Source: Helicobacter hepaticus ATCC 51449 | GTDB lineage: Bacteria > Campylobacterota > Campylobacteria > Campylobacterales > Helicobacteraceae | Assembly: GCF_000007905.1 (NCBI RefSeq) | Contig: NC_004917.1 | Coordinates: forward strand, 186,001 to 250,000 | Length of the DNA: 64,000 nt | Direction: 5' to 3' | Shown: positions 55,061-64,000 of the stretch, in pieces | Layout: each line of letters starts with the position of its first letter | How positions within the stretch are numbered: position 1 is the first letter of the stretch | Made by a program: the position numbers and the translations under genes | Notes under the pieces: model-generated | Databases searched by the model: none | Told to the model about the DNA's origin: nothing | The model's input: only the letters and a program-made list of their open reading frames with translations

Positions 55061-56432
55061 TAAGCTTAAGGTCGCTTGGTATAATGGTATGCACATTGAT
55101 AAAATCCATTTTGAGCAACAAGAACGATTTTTAGAACATATTATCCATACAAAAACCTCTCGACTTGTATCTAATCTTTATGGTGTATTTGATGTAAGTT
55201 TTTCTACCGATATGCTCAATTTGGGCAAAATAGCCCTTACACAAATTAGTGGAATTACACAAGATGGTAGCGTGTTTAATGCGCCAGATGATGATTTATT
55301 ACCTGAAGTTTTGGAGTTGCCGCCCAATATGTCTTCACCAATTATTACGCTAAAAATCCCTACATATTCAGACGCTACTGCTGATATGTCTTTAAAAAAT
55401 ACTTTTCCAAACTCCAAGTATATTGTAAGCAATGTACCTACAACTTCCAAGATTCACGATGATGTGCAAGATTACATACATACTAACACAGAAGAAATCT
55501 CTTATCAGCAAGAAAAAGTTTCTCTTGCATTGGGGAGTTTGCGGCTAAAGCTTGGTATCCTTGGAGACAAATCACCAAATGAACTAGAAATACCCATAGC
55601 AAAAGTGAAAAACATCTATTCTCATAGCAAAAAAATAGAGCTTGATGAAAAATTTATCCCCACCTCTATTGATATTTGCAGTAATGCCTTTATAAAAAGT
55701 TTTCTAGAAGAAATGCTCTTTTCCATCAAGCAACACAAAGAAAGCTTCACGCAAATTTTTAGAGGCATAGACCAAACCAAAAATACGCTTGATTTTAGCA
55801 CCTATTTATCGCTCAATCTCCTCAAAAAATACACGCTTATCTTTTCTTATCTTGTCAATAAAGAAAAACTACACCCAGAGACATTATATGAAAAACTTGT
55901 AGAATTTCAAGCTGACTTACTTACCATAAGTCATAATGATGCACAAGATGAATTTATACCCTACGAGCACAATGATTTAAGTGCGGTTTTCATTCCGCTT
56001 AGTAATAATATCCGCCTCCTCTTTGCTAATGTTACCTCACCCAAATATGCAATGGCACAAGTCATAGACAATGGCAATGGATTCTACGATTGCATATTTG
56101 ATAATGCTTCTATGCTGCAAGATGGGGAATTATTCTTAGCAGTAAGCTCCTCTCTACCTATGCAAACGTTACTTGAAACCTTTAGCACACAGAGTAAAAT
56201 ACATACCCAAGCCACTATTAAAAGCATTGTTGCCTCACAGCTTAAAGGACTGCATATAGAGGCAATCCCCAGCATTCCATCAGCTCTACCGCATTTAAGT
56301 GGCTATGTATATTTTAAGCTTGATAAGCAAGATTTTATCTTTACGCATTTTGCTAAGCAAAATGTTATCAGCCTTTATATGACAAATAATATCACAAAGC
56401 CCGACATTAAGCTTTGGGCATTATTTAACTAA
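55053..56432 (+). CDS. tssK: T6SS baseplate-membrane connector TssK
   Basis: 459 residues of the TssK/ImpJ/VasE family: VAWYNGMHIDKIHFEQQERFLE (typical W..G..L.PQHFQ block, here with IHFEQQ), SLYGVFDVSFSTDMLNLGKIAL, and GVQLKI-like GLHIEAIPSIPSALPHLSGYVYFKLD near the C-terminus. It links the baseplate to the TssL/TssM cytoplasmic domains. It overlaps tssJ and lies 11 bases before tssL. Confidence 0.92.
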   Translation: MNSKLKVAWYNGMHIDKIHFEQQERFLEHIIHTKTSRLVSNLYGVFDVSFSTDMLNLGKIALTQISGITQDGSVFNAPDDDLLPEVLELPPNMSSPIITLKIPTYSDATADMSLKNTFPNSKYIVSNVPTTSKIHDDVQDYIHTNTEEISYQQEKVSLALGSLRLKLGILGDKSPNELEIPIAKVKNIYSHSKKIELDEKFIPTSIDICSNAFIKSFLEEMLFSIKQHKESFTQIFRGIDQTKNTLDFSTYLSLNLLKKYTLIFSYLVNKEKLHPETLYEKLVEFQADLLTISHNDAQDEFIPYEHNDLSAVFIPLSNNIRLLFANVTSPKYAMAQVIDNGNGFYDCIFDNASMLQDGELFLAVSSSLPMQTLLETFSTQSKIHTQATIKSIVASQLKGLHIEAIPSIPSALPHLSGYVYFKLDKQDFIFTHFAKQNVISLYMTNNITKPDIKLWALFN

Positions 56433-56443
56433 AGAGAAATGCT

Positions 56444-57232
56444 ATGAACACAGAGCAAGAACTTTCCCTGCTACTTGAAACAAATTTTGCAAACCATTGC
56501 AACAATATGCAAAACAATAAGATTTTACACTTGACCTTGCCATTACTTTTGTTTGCTACACGACTTTCCAAAACAGGCATACTTGATGATAGCTATATCA
56601 CAAATACAGAAGAAACTTTTGCTAATGAAATCCTCTCTATCGGAAGCAATCTCAATGCTTTGCGTTGTTATGAAGATAAGGATTTAATCAAACTCCGTTA
56701 CTGCTTGTGTGTGTTTATTGATGAAATGCTCTTACATAATGAAAGCTTTATCAATAGCCACTTTGCAAAACATACACTTACTATACGTCTTTTTGATGAA
56801 ATGCTAGGTGGAGATAAGTTTTATGGTATTGCCAATCAATGGCTTCTTACCCCAAGCAAACACAAAGATATGCTAGAATTTATCTATACATGCCTTATTT
56901 TGGGCTATCAAGGCAAATATGCCTCCGACACTCAAGGCAAACAAAAAATTAATCATCTATGCTGCAATATAGCAAATTCTCTTGCTCCTGCTATGGGAAG
57001 TAGCGAAGGAAAAGCTTTTGAATTAGCCCTCAATCATCAAGAGCAAACGCGTATTCTAAAACTTTTGCATAAAAAATACTTGCGACCATTTTGGCTTATG
57101 GCTATCATTTGCTCCATCGTTGCATTATTCTTTCTTTTCTCATTTTTAAAGCTAGAATCTCAAAAAGCCATTACACAAGATACCCTTAAACAAAATTTGC
57201 AACACTTCAAGGTATCTCCACATGAGGATTAA
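56444..57232 (+). CDS. tssL: T6SS inner-membrane protein TssL (DotU-like)
   Basis: 262 residues. The cytoplasmic hook domain carries RYCLCVFIDEMLLHNE, FFEML-like RLFDEMLGGDKFYGIANQWL and YTCLILGYQGKY. One membrane helix (FWLMAIICSIVALFFLFSF) lies about 50-30 residues from the C-terminus, as in DotU/TssL proteins without a peptidoglycan-binding domain. It overlaps tssM by 11 bases. Confidence 0.93.
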   Translation: MNTEQELSLLLETNFANHCNNMQNNKILHLTLPLLLFATRLSKTGILDDSYITNTEETFANEILSIGSNLNALRCYEDKDLIKLRYCLCVFIDEMLLHNESFINSHFAKHTLTIRLFDEMLGGDKFYGIANQWLLTPSKHKDMLEFIYTCLILGYQGKYASDTQGKQKINHLCCNIANSLAPAMGSSEGKAFELALNHQEQTRILKLLHKKYLRPFWLMAIICSIVALFFLFSFLKLESQKAITQDTLKQNLQHFKVSPHED

Positions 57233-60200
57233 GGAAATGTTTGGCAAGATATTTAATTATCTCAAATCAAAAACTTTTCTCTATATTTTACTTATATGTT
57301 TTGCGTTGCTTTTAAGTGTACTTTTTTACATATACTCGCCCTTATTTGCATTTAATGATATTTATATTTTTAGTAGCGCATTAACAAGAATCCAAGTGCT
57401 TATTGTCGTATGGCTTTTAATCTTTTTTATCTTTCTTTATAGACCACTTATTCATCTTATTCAATCGCTCAAAAATGAGAAACACATACAGTACAAGGAA
57501 ATCAAACAAGAAGTTACAAAGGCATTCCGCAGGGCTAAAAGAAATTATTTCATTGCTCTAAATGACGCAAAGAGTATGTGGAAAAGAAAACTCTATCTTA
57601 AAAATATCCCTTTAGTGATTATTATTGGTAATGAGGGAGCAGGCAAAAGCTCGTTTATCAATTATGCGAATATACAATATCCATTGAGTGAAAGCTTGAC
57701 ATCTTATAAGAAATTTCACAAATCTACCAACAACTTCAATCTTTACATTTCTCAAAAGGGTGCATTGCTTGATACAGAAGGTAATTATTTTGCACAAGAG
57801 AACTTTCGGCAAACAAGTAATACCGATGAAATTGCTGAAGATAATTTAGAAAAGAATAAAGATTTTTTAATCAAAAAGGGCGTATGGAATCAATTCTTAC
57901 ACTTCCTTAATACTAATACCTTTCATAGCAAACTTAATGGCATTGTGCTTATTATTGATGTGCATGCTTTTTTACAGAATCCAAAGCAATATGAACAAAA
58001 TGTCTTACAATATCTAAGCAAAAGAGTGAGTGATTGCGAAGAAAATCTAGGCTTGCAACTCCCCATTTATATTGTTTTTAATAAAATTGACTTGTTAGAG
58101 GGTATGCGGACATATTGGGACATCTTTGATGAAAGCATTGCAAATAAAATGCTAGGACTTACTTTAGATAAAAATAGTAGCAAATTAGAACTACAAAATA
58201 CTTTTACAGAATTAAGCAATTCATTGCTCTATACTTTTATGCGTAGAAATCAATCCTTACATTCACTTGAAGACAAAAATTTAGCCCTTTTATTTTTAAA
58301 GCAACTTGATGTGCTTTTTGCCCTTGCAATAGACTTTATCCTCCAAGCAAAGGAACAAAATGCCTTTAAAAACAAATCCTATATCCGCGGCGTATATTTT
58401 ACCTCCGCATACCAAGAAAATGTCCCCAGAAATTACTTGCTTGATGCTGTGTGTGAAAAATACGAAATCAAAAAACCTCCGGCAAAATCCGCAACCAAGC
58501 AAAATAAGCGAAGCTACTTTGTGCAGGGTTTGTTAGAACATATTTTTCTTAAAGATGCACATCTAAGCAGTATGATTAAAACCTCTTGGCAAACTTTCAA
58601 ACTCGCCTTTGGAACTATAAGTATATGTATATTTGGATATGTTTTTTGCACTTATTTAATCCATAAAACCTATAAAGAAGTAGATAAAAGCCATATCACA
58701 TTTAATAGCATTACTTCATTACTTGCCAATACAAGCTCTTATGAACATCTTACCCTGCAAGAAAAAACCGAACTTATGCTTCATCTTAAAGCCATACTCA
58801 AAAACTATCCATCTCTATTTGAAAAGCCCTCCATTATACAGTATTTTTCACTGAATTTCTCCTATCAAGGATTTTTGCCTGCAAGAGACTTTTATTATGC
58901 TATCAATGAAGAAGTGATTGGCAAAACATTGCTTAGAGAAATGGAGCAGATTCTCTTACACAATACCGATCAAACCACACTTATTGAAACCATCTATATG
59001 TATCAATCACTCTATGATGAAGCATATATAAATAAACCTCTTTTGGCAAATTGGGTTATAAAGAATTGGCAACCTTTTGCTAAATATAAAATTCCAAAAG
59101 ATGATTTTATTACCGCTATTGAAGATTTAGCTATAGGCAATCTCTCACATACACAACCAAAAGATACACAAGCGCTACACATAGCAAAAACTCAAATTAT
59201 GCAATTAGAGCAACAACAGAGAATCTATACCATTATGGCTTTTAGAAATAGCCTAAAAAAACAAAGCTTTTTTAACCTTAAAGATAAGGTAGGCACAGCA
59301 TTTTATATGATATTTGAGCATACTGATAAATTAAGTCAAATTGACAAAACCTATACAAAAGATGGTCTAATGGAGTTTTTAAGTAATTTAGATACCAATA
59401 TACAAACTGCTATCAAAATAGAATCTTGGGCGTATAATGAAAAAATGCAATACCAAGCCCTCACAGAACAAGCACAAAGAGATTTATACACACATATTAT
59501 TAGTATTTACCTTAATGATTATAAACAAAGATGGGAAGAATTACTTCAGGCTATATCTCCTAAGCAATATACCGACAAAAACAATATACTCACACAATTA
59601 CAAATCTTATCAGAATCTACCAATCCACTCAATAGTCTCATTAAAATCGTAAATGATAATACCCACCTAAACGACACTCTTTTGCTTAATTACGCATACG
59701 GCTTAGGATTGCCAAGCTCAGATATTAAAGCACAATTTACATATATTAGTAACTCCTTTAAAGATTATTATGACTTCATAGGAGAAAAATCCTTACTTCT
59801 CTCTCAAATAGATTCCTTTAATGACATAAAAAAGCAAAGTAGCACGGAAGAAATAAAAGAGATACTCGCTAAAGATATACAAAATATGAGTGGTAAAATT
59901 ACAGAATTTACAAAAGATGATACAAAAAACATAAAAGATAAGCTTATATATATCCTTGAAGGAAGTAATGATGAAACTGACGCATTTGTAGAGCTAAAGC
60001 GAAACACAGCAATGTTGCCTCATGCGTTAAAACAATACTACAATGAGATTTCTACACTCTCTTGGAACGTTATAGAAAAAAGCACCTATGCACTTCTAAA
60101 TAATGCATGGAAAAAAGAGGTGTATGATACTTTTATAAATGATATCTCCCCTTTTTATCCTTTCAATGCTTACTCGGATAAATCCTTGCCACTCAACACT

Positions 60201-60791
60201 TTTAAAGATTTTTTTGGCAATACAGGCACATTACAATCTTTTTATACGCAATATCTAAGTAAAATTTTGCAAAAAAAAGGCAATACCTATGTGCCAAATC
60301 CTGCCTATAGCGAGACGATAAAGCTTTCTGCTCAATTTATAAGTTTTTTTAACCAAATAAGCAATCTCAATAGCATATTTGATAATAACAATAACCTTAC
60401 ACTTAACTTTTTTATACAATGCCTTGGTTTATCATCAGATTTTAGCTCTCTTGATATAAGCTATAACAACCAGACTTTACACTATGATCACACGCTTAAT
60501 CCTAAAATCCAGATTATTATTGAACAATTCAATAGTAGCACGGAGTTACGTTTGAGCGTGAATGACTATTACCAAATGCCTCAATACAATAAAATTTATA
60601 GTGGCGAATGGGCGTGGCTTAGATTCATAAAAGACATTACACCTGCTCAAAATACAGGCAACACTCTTTACTTTGAAAATAATAAACAATGGTATTTTGA
60701 TTTTAGCATTACTCCAAATAGGCTAGAACTTTTACATTTAAGCCGTATTCTAACGCATTTTAATATGCCTCAACTTATCACTCAACAATAA
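57222..60791 (+). CDS. tssM: T6SS inner-membrane protein TssM (IcmF-like)
   Basis: 1189 residues. Two N-terminal membrane helices (~19-40 and ~55-80), then a cytoplasmic GTPase-like domain with an intact Walker A, GNEGAGKSS at residues 136-144, VLIIDVHAF and the VFNKIDLLEG (NKID) element. A third helix at ~460-480 (LAFGTISICIFGYVFCTYLI) leads to the large periplasmic part that meets TssJ. The periplasmic region is long, helical and Asn/Lys/Gln-rich. The Walker A is lost in many IcmF proteins but kept here. Confidence 0.95.
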   Translation: MRIKEMFGKIFNYLKSKTFLYILLICFALLLSVLFYIYSPLFAFNDIYIFSSALTRIQVLIVVWLLIFFIFLYRPLIHLIQSLKNEKHIQYKEIKQEVTKAFRRAKRNYFIALNDAKSMWKRKLYLKNIPLVIIIGNEGAGKSSFINYANIQYPLSESLTSYKKFHKSTNNFNLYISQKGALLDTEGNYFAQENFRQTSNTDEIAEDNLEKNKDFLIKKGVWNQFLHFLNTNTFHSKLNGIVLIIDVHAFLQNPKQYEQNVLQYLSKRVSDCEENLGLQLPIYIVFNKIDLLEGMRTYWDIFDESIANKMLGLTLDKNSSKLELQNTFTELSNSLLYTFMRRNQSLHSLEDKNLALLFLKQLDVLFALAIDFILQAKEQNAFKNKSYIRGVYFTSAYQENVPRNYLLDAVCEKYEIKKPPAKSATKQNKRSYFVQGLLEHIFLKDAHLSSMIKTSWQTFKLAFGTISICIFGYVFCTYLIHKTYKEVDKSHITFNSITSLLANTSSYEHLTLQEKTELMLHLKAILKNYPSLFEKPSIIQYFSLNFSYQGFLPARDFYYAINEEVIGKTLLREMEQILLHNTDQTTLIETIYMYQSLYDEAYINKPLLANWVIKNWQPFAKYKIPKDDFITAIEDLAIGNLSHTQPKDTQALHIAKTQIMQLEQQQRIYTIMAFRNSLKKQSFFNLKDKVGTAFYMIFEHTDKLSQIDKTYTKDGLMEFLSNLDTNIQTAIKIESWAYNEKMQYQALTEQAQRDLYTHIISIYLNDYKQRWEELLQAISPKQYTDKNNILTQLQILSESTNPLNSLIKIVNDNTHLNDTLLLNYAYGLGLPSSDIKAQFTYISNSFKDYYDFIGEKSLLLSQIDSFNDIKKQSSTEEIKEILAKDIQNMSGKITEFTKDDTKNIKDKLIYILEGSNDETDAFVELKRNTAMLPHALKQYYNEISTLSWNVIEKSTYALLNNAWKKEVYDTFINDISPFYPFNAYSDKSLPLNTFKDFFGNTGTLQSFYTQYLSKILQKKGNTYVPNPAYSETIKLSAQFISFFNQISNLNSIFDNNNNLTLNFFIQCLGLSSDFSSLDISYNNQTLHYDHTLNPKIQIIIEQFNSSTELRLSVNDYYQMPQYNKIYSGEWAWLRFIKDITPAQNTGNTLYFENNKQWYFDFSITPNRLELLHLSRILTHFNMPQLITQQ

Positions 60792-60800
60792 GGAACGCAA

Positions 60801-61781
60801 ATGGAGCAAATAGCAATTCTTGTAGAAGACATTGACAACCAAGCAAAACCGATTTATTGTGTTTTTGACGATAATGGAGGAACCATAGGCAATACTTCCA
60901 TCAATCATTTGTGTTTGCCAGATGAATCTATTCAAGAAAGACATGTTAATATCAACTATGAAGATGGTTGCTTTACTATCTCTTGTATTGGGGATTCTGA
61001 AGTATTTTACAATGAATCTTTCTCTAAACTTGAGCAAGGCTATGAAACAATTATAGAAGTTGGGGATAGTTTTAGAATTGGAAAATATAAATGTAGCTTT
61101 ATAGACACAAAAGATATAAAAGATGACTTCCTAGACTATAAAAAAGTGCTTGATAAAATTGCTGATGAAAGTGATTTTGCCATAGATGTTAAGCCTAGAG
61201 TGCAACTAGATACAAAAATATTAGATGAAGAAAATATGGCTGACAACTTAGATAAACATAAGATATTAGAAAAACTCTCTCCAGCACAAGTTATAAATAC
61301 CATACCCTCCGATATAGCAAACACTCACGATACTATACAAAACATTATCACTTCATCGCAATCAATGATAACAGATAGCATTTCTAAAAAAGAAATATCA
61401 CCACAAACAAAGGAAAGTGATATTATCCTTCATACCAAGAATATACAAACATTCCTACAAGGAATGCTACAATCTTTCTCTATGCCTAATAACCCCCTAT
61501 CACACATCAATATGACAACTTATGAGCACATACTTGACACACAAGAGCTAGATTCTATCCTGCATAATACCTTGCTTATAGATTCTATCCCGCTTCTTAA
61601 CACTCTCATACTAGCCCTTATTAGCAAAGAACTCCATAGCCCATATTTTGAGATATTAGAACACGATATATTTGCAAACTCATTAACTCAAGCCATTATT
61701 CAATCTCATCAAAATAGTAAAGAATCCTTACAATGTATGCTTTTAAAGGCACTTAGCACATACTTAAAGAATCCTCTTTAG
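60801..61781 (+). CDS. T6SS-associated FHA-domain protein (TagH-like), degenerate
   Basis: 326 residues. The first ~100 fold like an FHA domain: GGTIGNTSINHLCLPDESIQERHVNI aligns with the IGR..N...LPD..VSRRHA signature, followed by FRIGKYKCSFID. The phospho-threonine-binding Arg (here Asn in IGN) and Ser (here Gln in IQERH) appear replaced. The rest is a linker and a helical C-terminus (TLILALISKELHSPYFEIL). Last gene of the plus-strand arm, 9 bases after tssM. TagH-type proteins regulate T6SS post-translationally in other bacteria. Confidence 0.75.
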   Translation: MEQIAILVEDIDNQAKPIYCVFDDNGGTIGNTSINHLCLPDESIQERHVNINYEDGCFTISCIGDSEVFYNESFSKLEQGYETIIEVGDSFRIGKYKCSFIDTKDIKDDFLDYKKVLDKIADESDFAIDVKPRVQLDTKILDEENMADNLDKHKILEKLSPAQVINTIPSDIANTHDTIQNIITSSQSMITDSISKKEISPQTKESDIILHTKNIQTFLQGMLQSFSMPNNPLSHINMTTYEHILDTQELDSILHNTLLIDSIPLLNTLILALISKELHSPYFEILEHDIFANSLTQAIIQSHQNSKESLQCMLLKALSTYLKNPL

Positions 61782-61871
61782 ATTCTTAATACTTCCTCTT
61801 CTTTGCAAATTGAAAGTTTGAGGCTTTATGTATTTTGCATCTTTGTATGGCATTTATCAATACTTATCTTT

Positions 61872-63140
61872 TTATTTAATATGATGCTTTTTAGCATACC
61901 ATTCTATTTTATCACGTAATTCTTGTGGGAAAGTTTCTCTATATATGGCTGGGATAGTGGGATTGAGCAATTTATCAAGCTTACCTGCTTCATAGAGTTC
62001 ATCTAAATACTCTGGGATATAGTAAGTGGGAGCATTAGGATAACCTTGAGGGGGAGAGACAGCCATAATCTTAGCTTCTAAAAGCATAGAATCTATATAT
62101 AAATCTACCTTTTTTTGTGTCCAATCATTTGGTAAGTCAGTATCATATCGTCTAAAGCGTATTGTTTTTAGTCTTTCTTTAAATGCTAGTCGTGTTTGCT
62201 TTGTGGATTGAGGGTCTCTAGGGTCTAGGAGTTTGCCTTCATCTATTTCTTTAATGCGTTTTTCTATCGTCCATCCATCTCCATCTACGGAATACCCATA
62301 TAACATATTCAAATCCATTACCCAATCTACTCCCATTATCTCATCTATGTATGGGAGCATACCAAATCTATCTGGCTTTATGCTCTTAGCTAGAGCTATA
62401 AGCTGTTGTTGGCGCAAAGGGTTTTTACGTAATCCTGATTTAAAAGTCCTAAAACTCCCCACATAATCCTTTCCATATATTTCTATGATTTTTAATATAC
62501 CTCTATAATCTATTTTTGGATTAAGTTGTATATAGAGTATTGTAGATTGCACATATCGTGCGGTAAAACCTGTCAAATCTGAAGCAAAATATTCTGGATT
62601 CCCTAGTATCCCTGCAGCTATACCCCATTCTGTAGCAAAGAATTCAGATTTTAATGTATCTTTATTCCTATCTACTTGATAAAAGATGTCTTCATATTCT
62701 TTATTTATTACCCTACCCTTTTCATCTACTCCACCAATAGCATCAAAGGGTATATCTATGACTGCACTTCTTAATCCACTTCTTATTACTAAGTATTGGT
62801 ATCTCTCTCTTTTAGTTTGTAAAGATTCATAATAGGCTTTTTCTTTTTTAGTCCAAGGGGCTATAGCTTTTTTTATAGGGTCTTTAAGATAGAGATTACG
62901 AAAGCTTTGAAATTCTTTAAAATGGTTTGGATTTGTTTTAAGGGTTGGGTCTAGGTAGAGGGGTTTATATTGTTTCTTTGCTTCTTCCATTATCTGCCAA
63001 GCTTCTAGTAAGGCTTTAGAATATTCCTCTGTGTATTTGCCTGTTTCTACCTTGTTTTTTACAAAATGAATCTTATTTGTGCCTTTATCAACTTGCAAAA
63101 TAAGTCCATTAGGTGTAGTAATCTGATATGTCTCACTCAT
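61872..63140 (-). CDS. hypothetical protein, candidate island cargo
   Basis: 422 residues, not recognised. It begins TYQITTPNGLILQVDKGTNKIHFVKNK and is rich in Lys, Tyr, Asp and Ile. No signal peptide; one mildly hydrophobic stretch near residues 185-215 (EWGIAAGILGNPEYFASDLTG). The C-terminus has VSPPQGYPNAPTYYIPEYLDEL. It runs convergent with the FHA gene and 27 bases after the gene at the right edge, so the two probably form an operon. Position beside the T6SS suggests effector or accessory function, without direct support. Confidence 0.6.
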   Translation of the reverse strand: MSETYQITTPNGLILQVDKGTNKIHFVKNKVETGKYTEEYSKALLEAWQIMEEAKKQYKPLYLDPTLKTNPNHFKEFQSFRNLYLKDPIKKAIAPWTKKEKAYYESLQTKRERYQYLVIRSGLRSAVIDIPFDAIGGVDEKGRVINKEYEDIFYQVDRNKDTLKSEFFATEWGIAAGILGNPEYFASDLTGFTARYVQSTILYIQLNPKIDYRGILKIIEIYGKDYVGSFRTFKSGLRKNPLRQQQLIALAKSIKPDRFGMLPYIDEIMGVDWVMDLNMLYGYSVDGDGWTIEKRIKEIDEGKLLDPRDPQSTKQTRLAFKERLKTIRFRRYDTDLPNDWTQKKVDLYIDSMLLEAKIMAVSPPQGYPNAPTYYIPEYLDELYEAGKLDKLLNPTIPAIYRETFPQELRDKIEWYAKKHHIK

Positions 63141-63167
63141 TATTTCTCCTTAATCTTATTTAAAAAT

Positions 63168-64000
63168 CTATCCTAACCATAAGCCATCTTCTATAATGAT
63201 AGTCGTGGCTAATCGTCCTATGAATTTAGGACGTTTCTTGTCTTCTTGTGATTGTTTGTTATCTTCTTCGTCATTGTTTGCTCCCATAATAGTAGGTGTT
63301 GGCGGCTCATCAGCTTTACTATCATCATTCACCCCCACATACAACGCCCTCATATTATTCTGCCCTATAACATTAAGGCATTCTAATAATCGCCTTGCTT
63401 TGTTTCTATCTTCTTTTTCACTTTTTGTATGAGTAAAATAATAGTCTTTATACTCTGCTAAGATTTCTAGGACTTCATTATAAGCATCAATGGCTGATGC
63501 CTCCCCTTTTCTTTCTCTTGCCTTAAATTCCTTATACAAACTACTCTCCTCTGGCACTTGGTATTTGCGTATATTATCTAGGGATATATGGCTTGTTGTG
63601 TTTGTGATATTGCCTTTGCTATCTACACTCTTATGATGAAAGAATGTATAATCTGGCACTTGTTTATTATAATGTATCTCATAATCTTGCTTATCTTTTG
63701 CCCTTCGCTTCTCATCGATGATGAGATAAGCTAGAAGCTTTGTAAGCAAGAATTCTTGTAAGACATTGCTGTTGTTTTGTCGTAATAAATAGGCTAGTCC
63801 GATATGATGTGTCAGCCCACCTGTGCAAAGCTCTGTGCCATATATCATTGATTGTAAATCAAAAGACATAAATTTGGAATGCACTAACATAGGATAGTAG
63901 GTGAGCTCCCTGTCTTTTTTGATGGCTTGATTTTGGTCATTAAGCTCTAGGAAGCTCTCTACTCTTTTTAACGCATAGGGTAAATCATAATAAAAGCTAT
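63168..64000 (-). CDS. hypothetical protein, partial at the right edge
   Basis: The frame stays open from its stop at 63168 to the end of the window, so the N-terminus is missing; a Met at 63890 is internal, since in-frame sequence such as YYDLPYALKRVESFLELNDQ continues before it. The visible part is about 277 residues. The C-terminus has an acidic, low-complexity linker (NNDEEDNKQSQEDKKRP) and then a hydrophobic end, IGRLATTIIIEDGLWLG. No family recognised. Probably co-transcribed with the gene at 61872. Confidence 0.6.
   Translation of the reverse strand, partial: SFYYDLPYALKRVESFLELNDQNQAIKKDRELTYYPMLVHSKFMSFDLQSMIYGTELCTGGLTHHIGLAYLLRQNNSNVLQEFLLTKLLAYLIIDEKRRAKDKQDYEIHYNKQVPDYTFFHHKSVDSKGNITNTTSHISLDNIRKYQVPEESSLYKEFKARERKGEASAIDAYNEVLEILAEYKDYYFTHTKSEKEDRNKARRLLECLNVIGQNNMRALYVGVNDDSKADEPPTPTIMGANNDEEDNKQSQEDKKRPKFIGRLATTIIIEDGLWLG

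Overview
The window is AT-rich, with very tight gene spacing and many ATGA start/stop overlaps. The gene content (PseC, HydE-like protein, HefABC efflux pump, NapA, a RibBA with a degraded second domain, NrfHA with a CXXCH first heme site, a selenocysteine FdhA) points to an enterohepatic Helicobacter. The closest match I can name from memory is H. hepaticus, whose HHGI1 island carries a type VI secretion system (T6SS). The species is an inference from gene content; no search was run.

Left part (1-9.1 kb): housekeeping genes (dcd, accB-accC, pseC), a HydE-like hydrogenase protein, a tandem pair of unknown paralogs, and a SLAC1/TehA-type transporter broken by one extra base. From 9.1 to 14.5 kb lies a minus-strand surface-glycan cluster: UDP-galactopyranose mutase, two family-2 glycosyltransferases and two DUF4422 glycosyltransferases. 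Two of these genes carry long G tracts. One is in an OFF reading frame here; in the other the tract sets the C-terminus. From 14.5 to 24 kb come ribBA, napA, three tRNA genes (Gln, initiator Met, Arg), an acidic protein plus ankyrin-protein pair, pgeF, nrfH and a frameshifted nrfA, a hypothetical protein, dgkA and an M15 peptidase.

From 24 to 37 kb are two minus-strand operons: hefA-hefB-hefC (RND efflux) and a formate dehydrogenase operon (ferredoxin, TorD-like chaperone, small Tat protein, fdhA, fdhB, fdhC, fdhD). fdhA reads through an in-frame UGA, and a bacterial SECIS hairpin is visible directly after it.

From 37 kb to the right edge is a T6SS island. Its core is divergent: tssB-C-E-F-G-hcp-vgrG on the minus strand and tssJ-K-L-M-FHA on the plus strand. 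No ClpV (tssH) or TssA gene is seen in the window. Downstream of vgrG are cargo genes: a candidate effector and immunity gene, then a complete EcoRV-like restriction-modification pair. The methylase gene is translationally coupled to a duplicated C-terminal piece of vgrG. After it come two candidate effectors sharing an identical 331-bp segment, interleaved with two membrane proteins. The two vgrG tails share a near-identical 521-bp direct repeat in the same reading frame. Recombination between them would rebuild a full-length VgrG with a different tail and delete the restriction-modification genes. Two unrecognised genes close the window; the last runs off the right edge.
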